From Cryobacterium breve (GTDB lineage: Bacteria > Actinomycetota > Actinomycetes > Actinomycetales > Microbacteriaceae), in assembly GCF_027594785.1 (NCBI RefSeq), contig NZ_CP075584.1, positions 2,666,001 to 2,730,000 on the forward strand: 64,000 nt of DNA, read 5' to 3'. Positions 46,431 to 58,052 of the stretch are shown in pieces (positions within the stretch are counted from its first letter, which is position 1; every line of letters begins with the position of its first letter). The translations under genes and the position numbers were made by a program. Below the pieces are notes generated by a model. It did not search any database and had not been told where the DNA came from. It saw only the letters and a list, made by a program, of their open reading frames with translations.

Positions 46431-47017
46431 CCACCGCTCGCACCCCCGCTGAGGTGTCGCATATCGAGGTTCACGAGGCTCGCGAAGGTCGATTTGCGAC
46501 ACCTCACGAGGCTGTGGACGCGGTGTTGTCGCTCGGGAGCAACCTGGGGGAGCGGGAAGCGACCCTCGCGGCCGCCGTCCACGATCTCGCGACGGTGCCC
46601 GGGCTCGTCGTGACCGGGGTGTCTCCGCTCTACGAGTCCGCCGCGGTGAAACCGGACGGCGTCGACGACGACGCGCCCCGCTACCTGAACCTGGCCGTCG
46701 GCATCCGCTTCACCGGCGACGCCCTCACCCTGCTCGACGCGGTCAACACCATCGAGAACGAGCACGGCCGGGTGCGCGCCGAGCGCTGGGGCGACCGCAC
46801 CCTCGACATCGACGTCGTCGTCTTCGGGGAGCTCGAACAGGCGGATGCCCGGCTCACCCTCCCGCACCCGCGCGCGGCCGAGCGTGACTTCGTCCTCGCC
46901 CCCTGGCTCGACCTCGACCAGGACGCGGTGCTGCCGGGCCGCGGAGCGGTGGCCGACCTCCTCGCCGCGATCGGTTCGACCGTGCACCGCTATCCCGTCG
47001 CGGAGGCGAGCCGATGA
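46427..47017 (+). CDS. folK: 2-amino-4-hydroxy-6-hydroxymethyldihydropteridine diphosphokinase with a repeat-encoded N-terminus
   Basis: GTG 46427 overlaps the folB stop. The HPPK fold starts only at AVLSLGSNLGERE (~residue 31); RWGDRTLDIDVVVF and LPHPRAAERDFVLAPWL are the ATP/pterin motifs. The first ~30 residues (PAEVSHIEVHEAREGRFATP) are encoded by a palindromic element whose other copy is intergenic at 6068. A later GTG at about 46514 would skip the element, but would break the 4-base coupling with folB. Confidence 0.9.
   Translation: MTTARTPAEVSHIEVHEAREGRFATPHEAVDAVLSLGSNLGEREATLAAAVHDLATVPGLVVTGVSPLYESAAVKPDGVDDDAPRYLNLAVGIRFTGDALTLLDAVNTIENEHGRVRAERWGDRTLDIDVVVFGELEQADARLTLPHPRAAERDFVLAPWLDLDQDAVLPGRGAVADLLAAIGSTVHRYPVAEASR
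46450..46506. repeat. 57-base palindromic element, copy 2, inside folK
   Basis: The arms TGAGGTGTCGCATATCGAGG (continuing TTC) and 46484-46506 are 23-base imperfect inverted repeats. They share the sequence of the intergenic copy at 6068-6124. The insertion is in frame and free of stops in the folK frame. Confidence 0.75.
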
Positions 47018-47499
47018 AGCGCACCCGAGCCTCCGTGATCGTTGCCTGGGTGCTCGGCGCCCTCGTTGTCGGGCTGCTGCTCGAGCTCGCACTCGCGGCG
47101 GCCGGCCGGTCGATCCTGCTGCCGCCGGCGAGCCTCGCCCTGGCCCTCGTGCTCTGCGCGATCGTGGTCTTCGGCCTGGCCTGGCCGATCCGGAAGTCCA
47201 CGCGGGGCGCCGTTGACGGCAAGCCACGCAAGCCCGTCAACCCGTTCATGGCGGTTCGGGTCGCCGCGCTCGCCAAGGCATCCGCTTACAGCGGGGCCCT
47301 GCTGCTCGGAGCGGCCGGCGGCCTCGGCCTCTATCTTCTGACCCGTTCGGTGACTCCGGCGGTAGCATCGGTATGGCTCACCATCGGGATGGCGTTCGGC
47401 GCAGCGGTCCTCCTGGTGAGTGGTTTGGTTGCCGAGCATTTCTGTACTCTCCCTCCGGACGACGACGAGGACAGCAAACGAGGAGAAGTGCGTGCCTGA
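47014..47499 (+). CDS. DUF3180 membrane protein
   Basis: 161 residues with four membrane helices (about 8-26, 36-54, 80-102 and 115-138), the DUF3180 pattern NPFMAVRVAALAKASAYSGA and a C-terminal PPDDDED tail. It is found immediately after folK in many Microbacteriaceae. Function unknown. Its ATG overlaps the folK stop, and its end overlaps the next start. Confidence 0.85.
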   Translation: MKRTRASVIVAWVLGALVVGLLLELALAAAGRSILLPPASLALALVLCAIVVFGLAWPIRKSTRGAVDGKPRKPVNPFMAVRVAALAKASAYSGALLLGAAGGLGLYLLTRSVTPAVASVWLTIGMAFGAAVLLVSGLVAEHFCTLPPDDDEDSKRGEVRA

Positions 47500-48086
47500 C
47501 ACCACTGAGGGAATCGCCGTCCCGGTTCCGGTTGCCCCGGAACCCGCCGCCGCGTCTTCCTCCGCCCCGGCATCCGAAGCCGCCCCGGTGCCCGACCCGG
47601 ACGGCCGCCTCGAACTGCCGGTCGCCGGCGAGTGGAAACGGGTCTCCCCGCGCTACGTCGTCGTCGAGATCGTCGGCACGGTGATCTTCGGTCTCGTCCT
47701 CTGCGCAGGCGCGACCGCTCTCTGGCTGCTCGCCGAGGTGTCCTGGGCGCCCATCGTGCTCGCCCTGATCGTCGTCGTGACCCTCATCGTCGTGCTGTTC
47801 GAGCCGCGCCGGGTGCGCTCGATCGGCTACCAGGCTCCGCCAGGACGACCTGCTCTTCCGTCGCGGCATCATGTTCCAGCGCTTCGTCTCGGTACCGTAC
47901 GGCCGGATGCAGCTCATCGACGTCACCCGCGGCCCAGTCGCCCGCTGGCTCGGCCTTGCCGACCTCAAGTTCGTCACCGCCGCCGCAACCTCGGGCGTGC
48001 TCGTCCCCGGCCTCGCCTTCGACGACGCCGAGGTGCTGCGCGACCGGCTCGTCGAACTCGCCGAGAGTCGCCGGGCGGGACTGTGA
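47492..48086 (+). CDS. PH-domain (YdbT-type) membrane protein, small subunit (one frameshift in sequence)
   Basis: GTG 47492 after AGGAGAAG. A Pro/Ala-rich leader, two membrane helices (~55-98), then a bPH2 domain. The frame breaks at 47832-47837 (AGGCTC); removing one G gives SIGYQLRQDDLLFRRGIMFQ, followed by VPYGRMQLIDVTRGP. ~198 residues. This is the small partner of the paired YdbS/YdbT-like proteins, which in Bacillus protect against cell-envelope peptides. Its stop overlaps the large partner. Confidence 0.82.
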
Positions 48087-49795
48087 CCACCCTCGCCGAC
48101 GGGGAATGGCACCGGCTGCACCCGGCGAGCCCACTGCTGCGCGGCGGACTCTTCATCGTGGCCATTCTGGGTTTCATCATCAGCAATCTCCGTGAGCGCC
48201 TGATCGACTTCTTCTTCCACGTGCCGACCTACGGTGACGACCCGATCGACGAGCTCTTCCGCCGCGGCGCGGTCGGCTGGGCCCTGCTCGGGGTCGTCGT
48301 GATCCTCGTCGTGATCCTGGTGGCCTTCTACCTGACCTGGCGGATGCACACCTTCCGGGTCAGCGGCGAGGTCGTCGAGGTGCGCAGCGGGCTCGTGTTC
48401 CGCAGTAACCGCCGTGCCCGCCTCGACCGCATCCAGGGCGTCAACATCGTGCGCCCGTTCATCCCGCGGCTGTTCGGTGCGGCGAAACTCGAGGTCAGCG
48501 TCGCCGGACAGGATGCAAACGTGCACCTCGCCTACCTCGGTTCCGCGGCAGCGGATGCCCTCCGCCGCGACATCCTGCACCTCGCCTCCGGCGTGCGCGC
48601 GGCCGCAGCACTTCCCTCCGACTCCGCGCCCGACGCCGCGGCAGAGGGTGAGGACTGGGTCGAGCACGCGGGCACCCGGGCGGCGGGAAGCGCCCTCGGA
48701 CCGTCCCTCGGCAGCGCCATCGGGACAGCGGCAGGCGGCATCGCCGGCGGGATCGGCGGCTTCGCGACCGACCGGGCCCACGAGTTCTTCGCCCCCGAAC
48801 TCGACCCGGACGCCGCGCCCCCGAATCCGTCGTGCGTATCCCGCCGGGTCGCCTGATCGGCTCCGTGATCTTCAGCAGTTTCACCGTCTTCGTGCTGATC
48901 GCGATCGCGGTGCTGGTCTGGAGCGTCTCCGCCGGGGGCAGCGGCTGGCTGCTGATCGCCATCTTCCCCGGCCTGATCGGAAGCCTCAGCTTCTACTTCA
49001 CCCGCTTCACGAAGTCCCTGCGCTACAGCATCGCGGGCACGCCCGACGGGGTGCGGGTGGGCTTCGGCCTGCTCTCGGTGAGCAACGAGACGCTCCCGCC
49101 CGGCCGCATCCACGCCGTGCGGGTGTCGCAGCCGCTGATCTGGCGACCGTTCGGGTGGTGGCAAGTACGGATCAACACAGCGGGCCATTCCACCAACAAG
49201 GGCGCGGCGGGCGAAGCGCACACCACCACACTGCCGGTCGGCACGCTCGCCGACGTCGCCCGGGTTCTCGAGCTGATCCTGCCCGGCTTCGACAGCGACT
49301 CCGGCTCCGAGAACGGCAGGGAGAAGCTGCTCGTCGACCGTGGCGTGCGCTCTCCCGGGGGTGACGACGGCTTCACAAACGCGCCGCGCCGGGCCGCCTG
49401 GCTCCGCCCGTTCTCCTGGCGACGCACGGGCTTCACCATCGCGGCCGACACCGTACTCCTGCGCCGCGGTTTCGTCAGCCGGGAACTCATTCTCGTGCCG
49501 CTCGCCCGGCTGCAGAGCATCTCGATCGAACAGGGCCCGATCGAGCGGATGCTGCGCCTGGCGAATCTCCGGGTGCACACCGTCGCCGGCCCGGTCGTCG
49601 CCGCACTCCCGGTCATCGACGTCCGCGAGAGGGGAGCGCCTGTTCGAGCGCCTCTCCGCAGGGGCGATCTCCTCCGCGCGTGCGGACACCAGTCATCACT
49701 GGGCCGACCCCGGGCATCCGCTGAACCGGGCGACGCCCAATCGACCCGCACTGCCCCTCCCGACCCTCGCGCCGACACCGGAGGCGGCGCTGTGA
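48083..49795 (+). CDS. PH-domain (YdbT-type) membrane protein, large subunit (two frameshifts in sequence)
   Basis: GTG 48083 overlaps the small subunit's stop. It has two helices, a bPH2 domain (GEVVEVRSGLVFRSNRRARL, LDRIQGVNIVRPF), an Ala/Gly-rich insert (AAGGIAGGIGG), two more helices and a further bPH2 repeat (DTVLLRRGFVSREL). One base seems missing in the C-run near 48818-48823 (restoring PESVVRIPPGRLIGSVIFSS) and one G extra at about 49634-49637 (GGGG; restoring RERERLFERLSAGAIS). Both are homopolymer errors. The repaired protein is ~570 residues. Confidence 0.78.
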
Positions 49796-50619
49796 ACGCC
49801 CGCCCCGGACGCCTCGGCATCGGCATCGTCGGCGCAGGCCGGGTGGGACCGATTCTCGGAGCCGCCCTCGCCGGAGCCGGCCACGCGATCGTCGGCATCT
49901 CGGCGATCTCGCAGTCCAGCCGCGACCGGGCCGAGGCGATCCTGCCGTTCGTGCCGATCCTCACCGTGCCGGAGATCGTCGAACGCAGCGAACTCGTGAT
50001 CCTCGCCGTGCCGGACGCCCAGCTCGCGAGCCTCGTCGCCGGGCTCGCCGCCACGAACACCTGGCAGGCCGGGCAGCTCGTGCTGCACACCTCGGCGAAG
50101 TTCGGTATCGGGGTGCTCGCGCCCGCGCTCGCCCAGGGCGCGATCCCGCTCGCCATCCACCCCGCGATGAGCTTCACCGGCACGAGCATCGACCTCGCCC
50201 GCCTCGCCGACAGCTACTTCGCCGTCACCGCGCCGACACCCGTGCTGCCGATCGGGCAGGCGCTCGTCGTCGAGATGGGCGGAGAGCCCGTCGTCGTCGC
50301 CGAGGGGGACCGGGCCCGTTATGCCGAGGCCGTGGAGATCGCCACCGCGTTCTCGACATCGATCGTCGACCAGGCCGCCGCCCTGCTGGCCTCGATCGGC
50401 ATCGACCGGCCGGGTGGCGTGATCGCACCGCTGATGCGCTCGGCGATGGAGAACGCCCTGTCCCGCACCGCACCCGACCGCCTCGACCTGTCGGCACTCG
50501 ACGACGACCTCGACGACCTCGAGGACCATGACGACCGTGACCTCGACGACCCTGTCGCCCCCGAAGACCCCACCAGCCAGAACGACCGCACCGACCGCAC
50601 CACAACGGAGGACGAGTGA
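49792..50619 (+). CDS. DUF2520 / Rossmann-like NAD(P)-binding protein
   Basis: GTG 49792 overlaps the previous stop. N-terminal Rossmann motif IGIVGAGRVGPILGAALAGAGH, VILAVPDAQLASLVAGLA and HPAMSFTG, then the helical DUF2520 domain. The C-terminal ~45 residues are a low-complexity acidic tail (DDDLDDLEDHDDRDLDD). The DUF2520-panC arrangement is common in actinobacteria and suggests a ketopantoate-related or linked role, but the substrate is unproven. Confidence 0.82.
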   Translation: MNARPGRLGIGIVGAGRVGPILGAALAGAGHAIVGISAISQSSRDRAEAILPFVPILTVPEIVERSELVILAVPDAQLASLVAGLAATNTWQAGQLVLHTSAKFGIGVLAPALAQGAIPLAIHPAMSFTGTSIDLARLADSYFAVTAPTPVLPIGQALVVEMGGEPVVVAEGDRARYAEAVEIATAFSTSIVDQAAALLASIGIDRPGGVIAPLMRSAMENALSRTAPDRLDLSALDDDLDDLEDHDDRDLDDPVAPEDPTSQNDRTDRTTTEDE

Positions 50620-51506
50620 ACGTGCTCATCAAACCAGAAGTCATCAGCACCATCGACGGGCTGCGCGAGCGCATCGCCGCCGCGAAGAACCGGGCGGAGC
50701 CCGGCCCGTCCGCGCGGGTCGTCCTCGTCCCGACCATGGGCGCCCTGCACGCCGGGCACCTGTCCCTGGTGCGCCGCGCCCACGCCCGCGGCGGCATCGT
50801 CGTGGTCTCGATCTTCGTCAACCCGCTCCAGTTCGGGCCCACCGAAGACCTGGCGTCCTACCCGCGCACCCTCGACGCCGACGTCGCTGCGCTCGCCGCA
50901 GAGGGTGTCGCATTCGTGTTCGCGCCCCAGGTGTCCACGATGTATCCGGACGGTGCAGCGGACACCCGCGTCACCGCCGGCCCGGTCGCCGCCCTCCTCG
51001 AGGGTGCCGTGCGGCCCGGCCACTTCGACGGCATGCTCACGGTCGTGACCAAGCTGATCAACATAGTCGCCCCGGACGTCGTCGTCTTCGGACAGAAGGA
51101 TGCCCAGCAGGTCTTCCTCGTGCAGCAGGCGTTCGCCGACCTCAACATGCGCACCGAGATCGAGGTCGTCCCGATCGTGCGCGAACCGAGCGGTCTGGCT
51201 CTCTCGAGCCGCAACCGCCGGCTCGAACCCGCGGACAAGGACGCGGCCCTGGCCCTCTCCGCGGCGCTCGCGGCCGCGGTCGCGGCCGCCCACGACGGGC
51301 TGCAGGCCGCCCAGGTTGCCGCGCACACGATCCTCGCCGCCCAGCCACTGGTTAAGCTGGACTATCTCGTGGTCGTGAGCCCGCAGGACTTCCAACCGGT
51401 CGCGGCGGGCTTCACCGGCCCGGCACGGATGCTCGTCGCCGCGCATGTCGGCAGCATCCGGCTGATCGACAACGAGGCCATCGACCTCGGCAGCGCGCCG
51501 GCCTGA
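50616..51506 (+). CDS. panC: Pantothenate synthetase
   Basis: GTG 50616 overlaps the previous stop. 296 residues: VPTMGALHAGHLSLVRRA (HIGH-like), VSIFVNPLQFGPTEDLASYP, FGQKDAQQVFLVQQ and REPSGLALSSRNRRL (KMSKS-like). It condenses pantoate and beta-alanine. An in-frame start a few residues later (IKPEVIST) cannot be excluded. Confidence 0.94.
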   Translation: MNVLIKPEVISTIDGLRERIAAAKNRAEPGPSARVVLVPTMGALHAGHLSLVRRAHARGGIVVVSIFVNPLQFGPTEDLASYPRTLDADVAALAAEGVAFVFAPQVSTMYPDGAADTRVTAGPVAALLEGAVRPGHFDGMLTVVTKLINIVAPDVVVFGQKDAQQVFLVQQAFADLNMRTEIEVVPIVREPSGLALSSRNRRLEPADKDAALALSAALAAAVAAAHDGLQAAQVAAHTILAAQPLVKLDYLVVVSPQDFQPVAAGFTGPARMLVAAHVGSIRLIDNEAIDLGSAPA

Positions 51507-51536
51507 AGCACCCGCACCGAGCATCCGCTCGACCCG

Positions 51537-51590
51537 CACGACCGCACGAGCACGAGCACGACCGCACGAGCACGACCGCACGAGCACGAC
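51537..51590. repeat. 14-base tandem repeats before lysS
   Basis: CACGACCGCACGAG occurs three times (51537, 51557 and 51571), with CACGAG spacers between the first two copies, in the gap between panC and lysS. It is a simple sequence repeat that could vary in length by slippage. Confidence 0.7.
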
Positions 51591-51630
51591 CTCGCACCTG
51601 CACGAACCTGAATCGCCAACGGAGAACCGC

Positions 51631-53205
<1,575 letters not shown>

Positions 53206-53210
53206 AGGCC

Positions 53211-53435
53211 ATGAGCACCCAGCCGCACGACGACACCACCCCGGACGAGCCTTCCCAGGCAGCGGATGCCGTCGACAAGGTTTCCGCGGACAAGGTGACA
53301 GACGACAAGGCCGCTGACAAGGCCCCCAAGGAACGCCAGCCGATCACGACCAACCGGATCGTGCTCTGGGTGATCGTCGCCGCGATCGGGCTCTACTTCG
53401 TCGTCTCCGGCGTCTACGGCATCCTCGTCAAGTAG
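53211..53435 (+). CDS. Small single-helix membrane protein
   Basis: 74 residues: a charged Lys/Asp-rich N-terminal half (DKVSADKVTDDKAADKAPKE) and one C-terminal helix (IVLWVIVAAIGLYFVVSGVY). ATG 53211 lies 5 bases after lysS. No family recognised; the position after lysS suggests co-transcription. Confidence 0.65.
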   Translation: MSTQPHDDTTPDEPSQAADAVDKVSADKVTDDKAADKAPKERQPITTNRIVLWVIVAAIGLYFVVSGVYGILVK

Positions 53436-53447
53436 TCTGAAGGAACT

Positions 53448-53622
53448 ATGGACTTCTTTTTGGGGTGCGTTCTTCTCGATCCTGCCGACGGTCGCGCTCG
53501 GGCTGATCTTCTGGGTCATCATGCGGTCGATCATCAGGGCCGACCGCACCGAGCGGAAGGTCTACGCCGAGATCGAAGCCGAGGAGCGCGCGAAGCTCGG
53601 CCTTGAGAAGCCGACCACCTAA
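53448..53622 (+). CDS. Small single-helix membrane protein (one frameshift in sequence)
   Basis: ATG 53448 after AAGGAAC. The frame breaks at once in TTTTT (53456-53460). One T fewer gives MDFFWGAFFSILPTVALGLI, followed by FWVIMRSIIRADRTERKVYA and a stop at 53622, 57 residues: one membrane helix and a charged tail. It is a homopolymer indel. The cls gene starts 7 bases later, so the pair is probably co-transcribed. Confidence 0.65.
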
Positions 53623-53628
53623 CTTCGC

Positions 53629-55093
53629 ATGTTCGGCATCGACATCTCGACCTTCATCCTCGTCGTGGCCCTGGTCGTCGATTTCACAATCCGAGTCGTT
53701 GCGATCATCGTCGTTCCCCGCAACCGCCGCCCCACCTCGGGCATGGCCTGGCTGCTCGCCATCTTCTTCATCCCGTACATCGGCGCACTGCTCTTCCTGC
53801 TGATCGGCTATCGCACCCTGCCGAAAAAGCGGCTGGAGATGCAGGCCGAGATCAACCAGTTCATCCTCGAGAGCACCGACGGCATCGAACAGGTTCGACG
53901 CGACCATCCCTGGCCGGGCTGGCTCGAGTCCGTGGTCGAGTCTCAACCGCAACCTCGGGGCGATGCCGCTCGTCGGCGGCAACACCGCGCGCCTGCTCGG
54001 TGACTACGACGCGACCTTCGCCGAAATGGTCGTCGACATCGACAAGGCCAAGCGCTGGGTGCACGTCGAGTTCTACATCCTCTCCCTCGACACGACCACC
54101 GCGCCGTTCTTCGACGCGATGGAACGCGCGGTGCAGCGCGGCGTGACCGTGCGGGTGCTGATGGACCACATCCAGTCGATGCGGAAGCCCGGCTACCGCA
54201 AGACCCTCAAGCGGCTCACCGAATCCGGGGTCACGTGGGAGCTCATGCTCCCCTTGCAGCCCCTCAAAGGCAAATGGCAGCGGCCGGATCTTCGCAACCA
54301 CCGCAAGCTCGTGACGGTCGACGGCGTCGTCGGCTACATGGGCTCGCAGAACATCATCGACCGCACCTACAACATGAAGTCGAACCTCCGGCGCGGACTC
54401 AAGTGGAAAGACCTGATGACGCGGCTCGAGGGCCCGATCGTCGCCGGGCTCAACGCGATCTTCATCACCGACTGGTACGGCGAGACGAACGAACTCCTCA
54501 CCCGCGACATCCAGCCGGTGCAGCCCACACAAGCGCCGCACACCCTCGACTGTCAGGTCGTGCCGAGCGGGCCCGGGTTCGAGGGCGAGAACAACCTGCG
54601 GCTGTTCCTCGCCCTGCTGTACTACGCGCAGGAACGCATTGTGATCACGAGCCCGTACTTCGTGCCCGACGAGTCGATCATGTACGCGATCACGACCGCG
54701 ACCCAGCGCGGGCTGCACGTCGAGCTCTTCGTCTCCGAGATCGGCGACCAGGCCCTCGTCTATCACGCCCAGCGGTCGTACTACGAGGAATTGCTGCGGG
54801 CCGGTGTGATCATCTACATGTACAAGGCGCCGTACGTGCTGCACGCCAAGCACTTCACGATCGACGACGAGGTCGCGGTGATCGGGTCGAGCAACATGGA
54901 CATGCGCTCGTTCAGCCTCAACTTCGAGGTGTCCCTGATGGTGCGCGGCCGCAGCTTCGTGCGCGACCTGCGCGCGGTCGAGGACGGCTACCGGGCCGAC
55001 AGCAAACTGCTCACCCTCGACGACTGGATGAAGCAGCCGCTGCGCTCCACCATCCTCGACAACCTTGCCCGCCTCACGTCCGCCGTCCAATAG
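53629..55093 (+). CDS. cls: Cardiolipin synthase (phospholipase D type; one frameshift in sequence)
   Basis: Two N-terminal membrane helices (~8-27 and 40-60), then two PLD domains with HKD motifs HRKLVTVDGVVGYMGSQN and HAKHFTIDDEVAVIGSSNMD. The frame breaks at 53938-53944 (GAGTCTC). Removing one T gives GAGCTC and VVELNRNLGAMPLVGGNTAR, so again the SAGCTC motif is involved, here with T inserted. The ~487-residue enzyme makes cardiolipin at the membrane. Confidence 0.92.
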
Positions 55094-55101
55094 CCCCCGC
55101 C

Positions 55102-55193
55102 GCCCTAACCAATTCGACGGAGTTTTTGGTTTTTTCGATGCGTGAGAGCGCGATCTAAGCGCTTTCCCGGCAAAATCTCCGTCGAATTAGTTA
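55102..55193. repeat. Intergenic palindrome after cls
   Basis: CCTAACCAATTCGACGGAG (55102-55120) and CTCCGTCGAATTAGTTAGG (55175-55193) are 19-base inverted repeats with one mismatch. T-rich and A-rich flanks extend the pairing inwards around a ~54-base centre. It sits between the convergent cls and pirin genes and is A/T-richer than its neighbours. Confidence 0.7.
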
Positions 55194-55241
55194 GGGGCAG
55201 GGGCAGGGGCAGGTGCAGCGGCGCCATCACGGGTGCTCGGG

Positions 55242-56452
55242 TCAGGTGCGGGGCTTCAGGCGCACGGTGGGGAGGTCGGGGGCGGGGAGTGCGGGACCGG
55301 GGTAGCCGGCGACGGTGCCGAAGCGGCCCGCGGCATCCGCACCGTCGATGACCTCGGACTGCCACTCGGCCCGCCAGGCCACGACCTCCTCGTGGCTGCG
55401 GCCGATGAAGTTCCACCACATCACGAGCTTCTCCGTGAACGGTTCGCCGCCGAGCAGCAGCACCCTGGCCGGGTGCCTCGAGTGGTTTTCCAGGCGGATG
55501 CTGCCGCGCCCTCCGCGAGGTAGCCCAGCTCGCTGCGCGCGAGCGTCACGCCCTCGACGAGCACCGGTCCGCGGTCGACGAGTATCCCGTGCTCGAATGC
55601 GGGGTCGAGGTCCAGGTCGAGCACGGCACCTGACGGAAGATCGACCTGCGCGCCGAGCACCGGGCTGTAGACCCGGGCCGCCGAAACGAGAGGGGCCGGT
55701 ACCGGCACCGGTGTCGCCCGCGAGGCCGCCGATGAACACTCGCGCGGTCGCCCCGCCGCCGAGTGGCGCCTGCGGAATCTTCAGGTGCTCGAAGTGCGGC
55801 GCCTGGTGCCGGTGTTCCTCGGGCAGGGCGAGCCAGAGCCTGCACGCCGTGCAGCACCCGGGTCTCGGGCGTCGACACCTCGGAGTGACTGATGCCGCGC
55901 CCCGCGGTCATCAGGTTGAGCTCGCCGGGGAGCACCGGGGCGTGGCTTCCTGCGCTGTCGCGGTGCTCGATCTCGCCTTCGAAGAGCCAGCTGACGGTCT
56001 GCAGACCGGTGTGCGGATGCGGCGGCACGACCATGCCACGCCGGGCGCCGTCCGCGACGCCTCCCGTCGCCTCCTCGCGAGTGCCCGAGCCTGTGCCGGT
56101 GCCGGTGGCGGTCCCTGACGCGGTCCCGGCCGCCACCACGGTTTCGAGGGCGACCGGAGGCGCGATCTCGTCGGGACCGTAGTGGTCGATGAAACACCAC
56201 GCCCCGATCGTGGACCGGCCGCGCTGGGGCAGGGTGCGGCGTACGTTCATGGCCCGGGGGCCGCCGAGAGGCACGTCCCGCGGGAGCAGCAGGAGCACCG
56301 GAGCCTGCGGCATCCGCTGTCTGGCCGGGGGCGGTCCGCGCACTTGTGGTGGCGCTGCCCGCATCCACCGAATCGGAGGGATTCGCGGTCGCCACGGCTC
56401 CGGTGCCGCCGGCGATCACGAGCTCGGAGGGGTCACGTTCGAGGTTGCTCAC
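55242..56452 (-). CDS. Pirin family protein (four indels in sequence)
   Basis: GTG 56452. Two breaks are SAGCTC-type: 56301-56306 (GAGCCT; restores DAAAPVLLLLPRDVPLGG) and 55836-55841 (GAGCCT; restores VLHGVQLWLALPEEHRHQAP). Two more lie in G/C runs near 55688 and 55516. The repaired cupin has the metal-binding VVPPHPHTGLQTVSWLFEGE (HPHxG) and the ISHSE motif (GRGISHSEVS). MWWNFIGRSHEEVVAWRAEW marks the C-terminal cupin. A Thr/Gly-rich insert (TASGTATGTGTGSGTREEAT) lies before the HPH motif. Pirins are nuclear-type cupins, some with quercetinase activity. Confidence 0.82.
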
Positions 56453-56577
56453 GCTCGCAGCCTAGGCGCAACTCCCCGGTCATTGCTGGAGACTCTGGCG
56501 GAGGGCGCCCGGAGCGGGCACTATGGACCTGCCGAGCACTCCTCGCGTCACCGAACCCCCTCGGCCCAGGAGTCGTC

Positions 56578-57937
56578 ATGTCCGATCAGACCCCCGCGGG
56601 GACCCCTCCGATCCCCGGTCCCGCTGCCGATGCGGCCGTCCCTTCCGCCCCGGCCGGCGCTGCCGCCAAAGCCGTCACCGACGTCGCCGGCGCCGGGGCG
56701 CAGGCCGCGGCCATCGAGGAGTTGCTCCCGGGGCTTCGCGCGCTCTACGAGGACCTGCACCGGAACCCCGAGCTTTCCTTCGCCGAGCACCGCACCGCGG
56801 CCCTCCTCGCCGGGCGGTTGCGCGCCCTCGGCTATGAGGTGACCGAGGGCGTCGGCCGCACCGGGGTCGTCGGTATCCTGCGCAACGGCGCCGGGCCCAC
56901 CGTGCTGCTGCGCGCCGACTTCGACGCCCTGCCGGTCGCGGAGAGGACCGGGCTGGCCTACGCGAGCGCGGTCACCCAGGTCGGCGTCGACGGCGTGGAA
57001 TCGCCGGTCATGCATGCCTGCGGCCACGACATGCATGCCACCTGGCTGGTCGGCGCCGCCGCGATCCTCGCCGGGCAGCGCGCGGACTGGTCCGGCACCC
57101 TCCACCTCGTGTTCCAGCCGGCGGAGGAGCTCGGCGCAGGCGCCGCCGCGATGATCGACGACGGCTTCTTCGACCGCTTCGGAACGCCCGACATCACCCT
57201 CGGCCAGCACGTCACCCCGTGGCCGGCCGGCGAGCCTGCTCTATCGCGCCGGGAGCGTCATGACCGCGGCCGATTCGATCCGCATCGTGCTGCACGGCAC
57301 GGGGTCACACGGGTCCACCCCCGAGCAGTCCGTCGATCCCGTGGTGCTCGCGGCATCCGTCGTGCTGCGCCTCCAGACGATCGTGTCGCGCGAGATCGCC
57401 GCCGCCGACTTCGGCGTGCTCACCATCGGCACCCTGCACGCCGGCACCAAGCAGAACATCATCCCCGACTCCGCCGAACTCGGCATCAGCATGCGCACCT
57501 ACGAACCGCTCGTGCGTGAGCGGATGCTCGCCGCCATCACCCGGATCGTCACCGGAGAGTGCGCCGCGGCCGGGTCGCCGCGCCCGCCGGAGATCGAGGT
57601 CACCTTCTCGGTGCCCGCCCTGGTCAACGAGCCGGCCCTGACAGCGGAGTTCGCGGGGCTCTTCACCGAACGCTTCGGCGCCGGCCGGGTGGGGGTCGGC
57701 CCGCAGGCGGCGCCGAGCGAGGACTTCGGCCTGTGGGGCACCCGCGCCGGCTGCCCGTCGTTCTTCTGGTTCACCGGGGGCGGCGACCCCGCCGCGTTCC
57801 GGGCCGCGATCGCCGCCGGTCGCATGCAGGACGTGCACTTCAACCACTCGCCGTTCTACGCTCCCGTGCAGGACCCCACGATCCAGACCGGCATCGAGGC
57901 CATGGTCACCGCGGCCCGCCACGCCCTCACCCGCTGA
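56578..57937 (+). CDS. M20-family amidohydrolase (one frameshift in sequence)
   Basis: ATG 56578. A ~50-residue Ala/Pro-rich leader precedes the M20 domain: LHRNPELSFAEHRTA, LLRADFDALPVAERTG, MHACGHDMHATWLVGAA (metal ligands) and LVFQPAEELGAGA. The frame breaks at 57232-57237 (GAGCCT); removing one C gives GELLYRAGSVMTAADSIRIV. The lid domain and the end, SEDFGLWG ... HSPFYAP, follow normally to TGA 57937. ~452 residues. It hydrolyses N-acyl or N-carbamoyl amino acids, hippurate-type. Confidence 0.88.
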
Positions 57938-57962
57938 GAACCGCCGGCACACGAGGGAAGCG

Positions 57963-58032
57963 CCGAGTGTCGCCGCTGCCGCCGAGCGTCGCCTGTGGAC
58001 CGGCGATTGTCGGCGCGAACGGCGACACTCGG
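57963..58032. repeat. Palindromic element (family shared with 23432-23503)
   Basis: CCGAGTGTCGCCG (57963-57975) and CGGCGACACTCGG (58020-58032) are perfect 13-base inverted repeats. Inside them an imperfect pair, GCCGAGCGTCGCC and GGCGATTGTCGGC, makes a second arm. It sits between convergent genes. Confidence 0.7.
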
Positions 58033-58052
58033 GCTCGGGCTCGGGCTCAGGC

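Noticed and set aside
51537..51590. Short repeats before lysS as a CRISPR remnant
   Set aside because: The units are 14 bases with no spacers. It is a simple tandem repeat.
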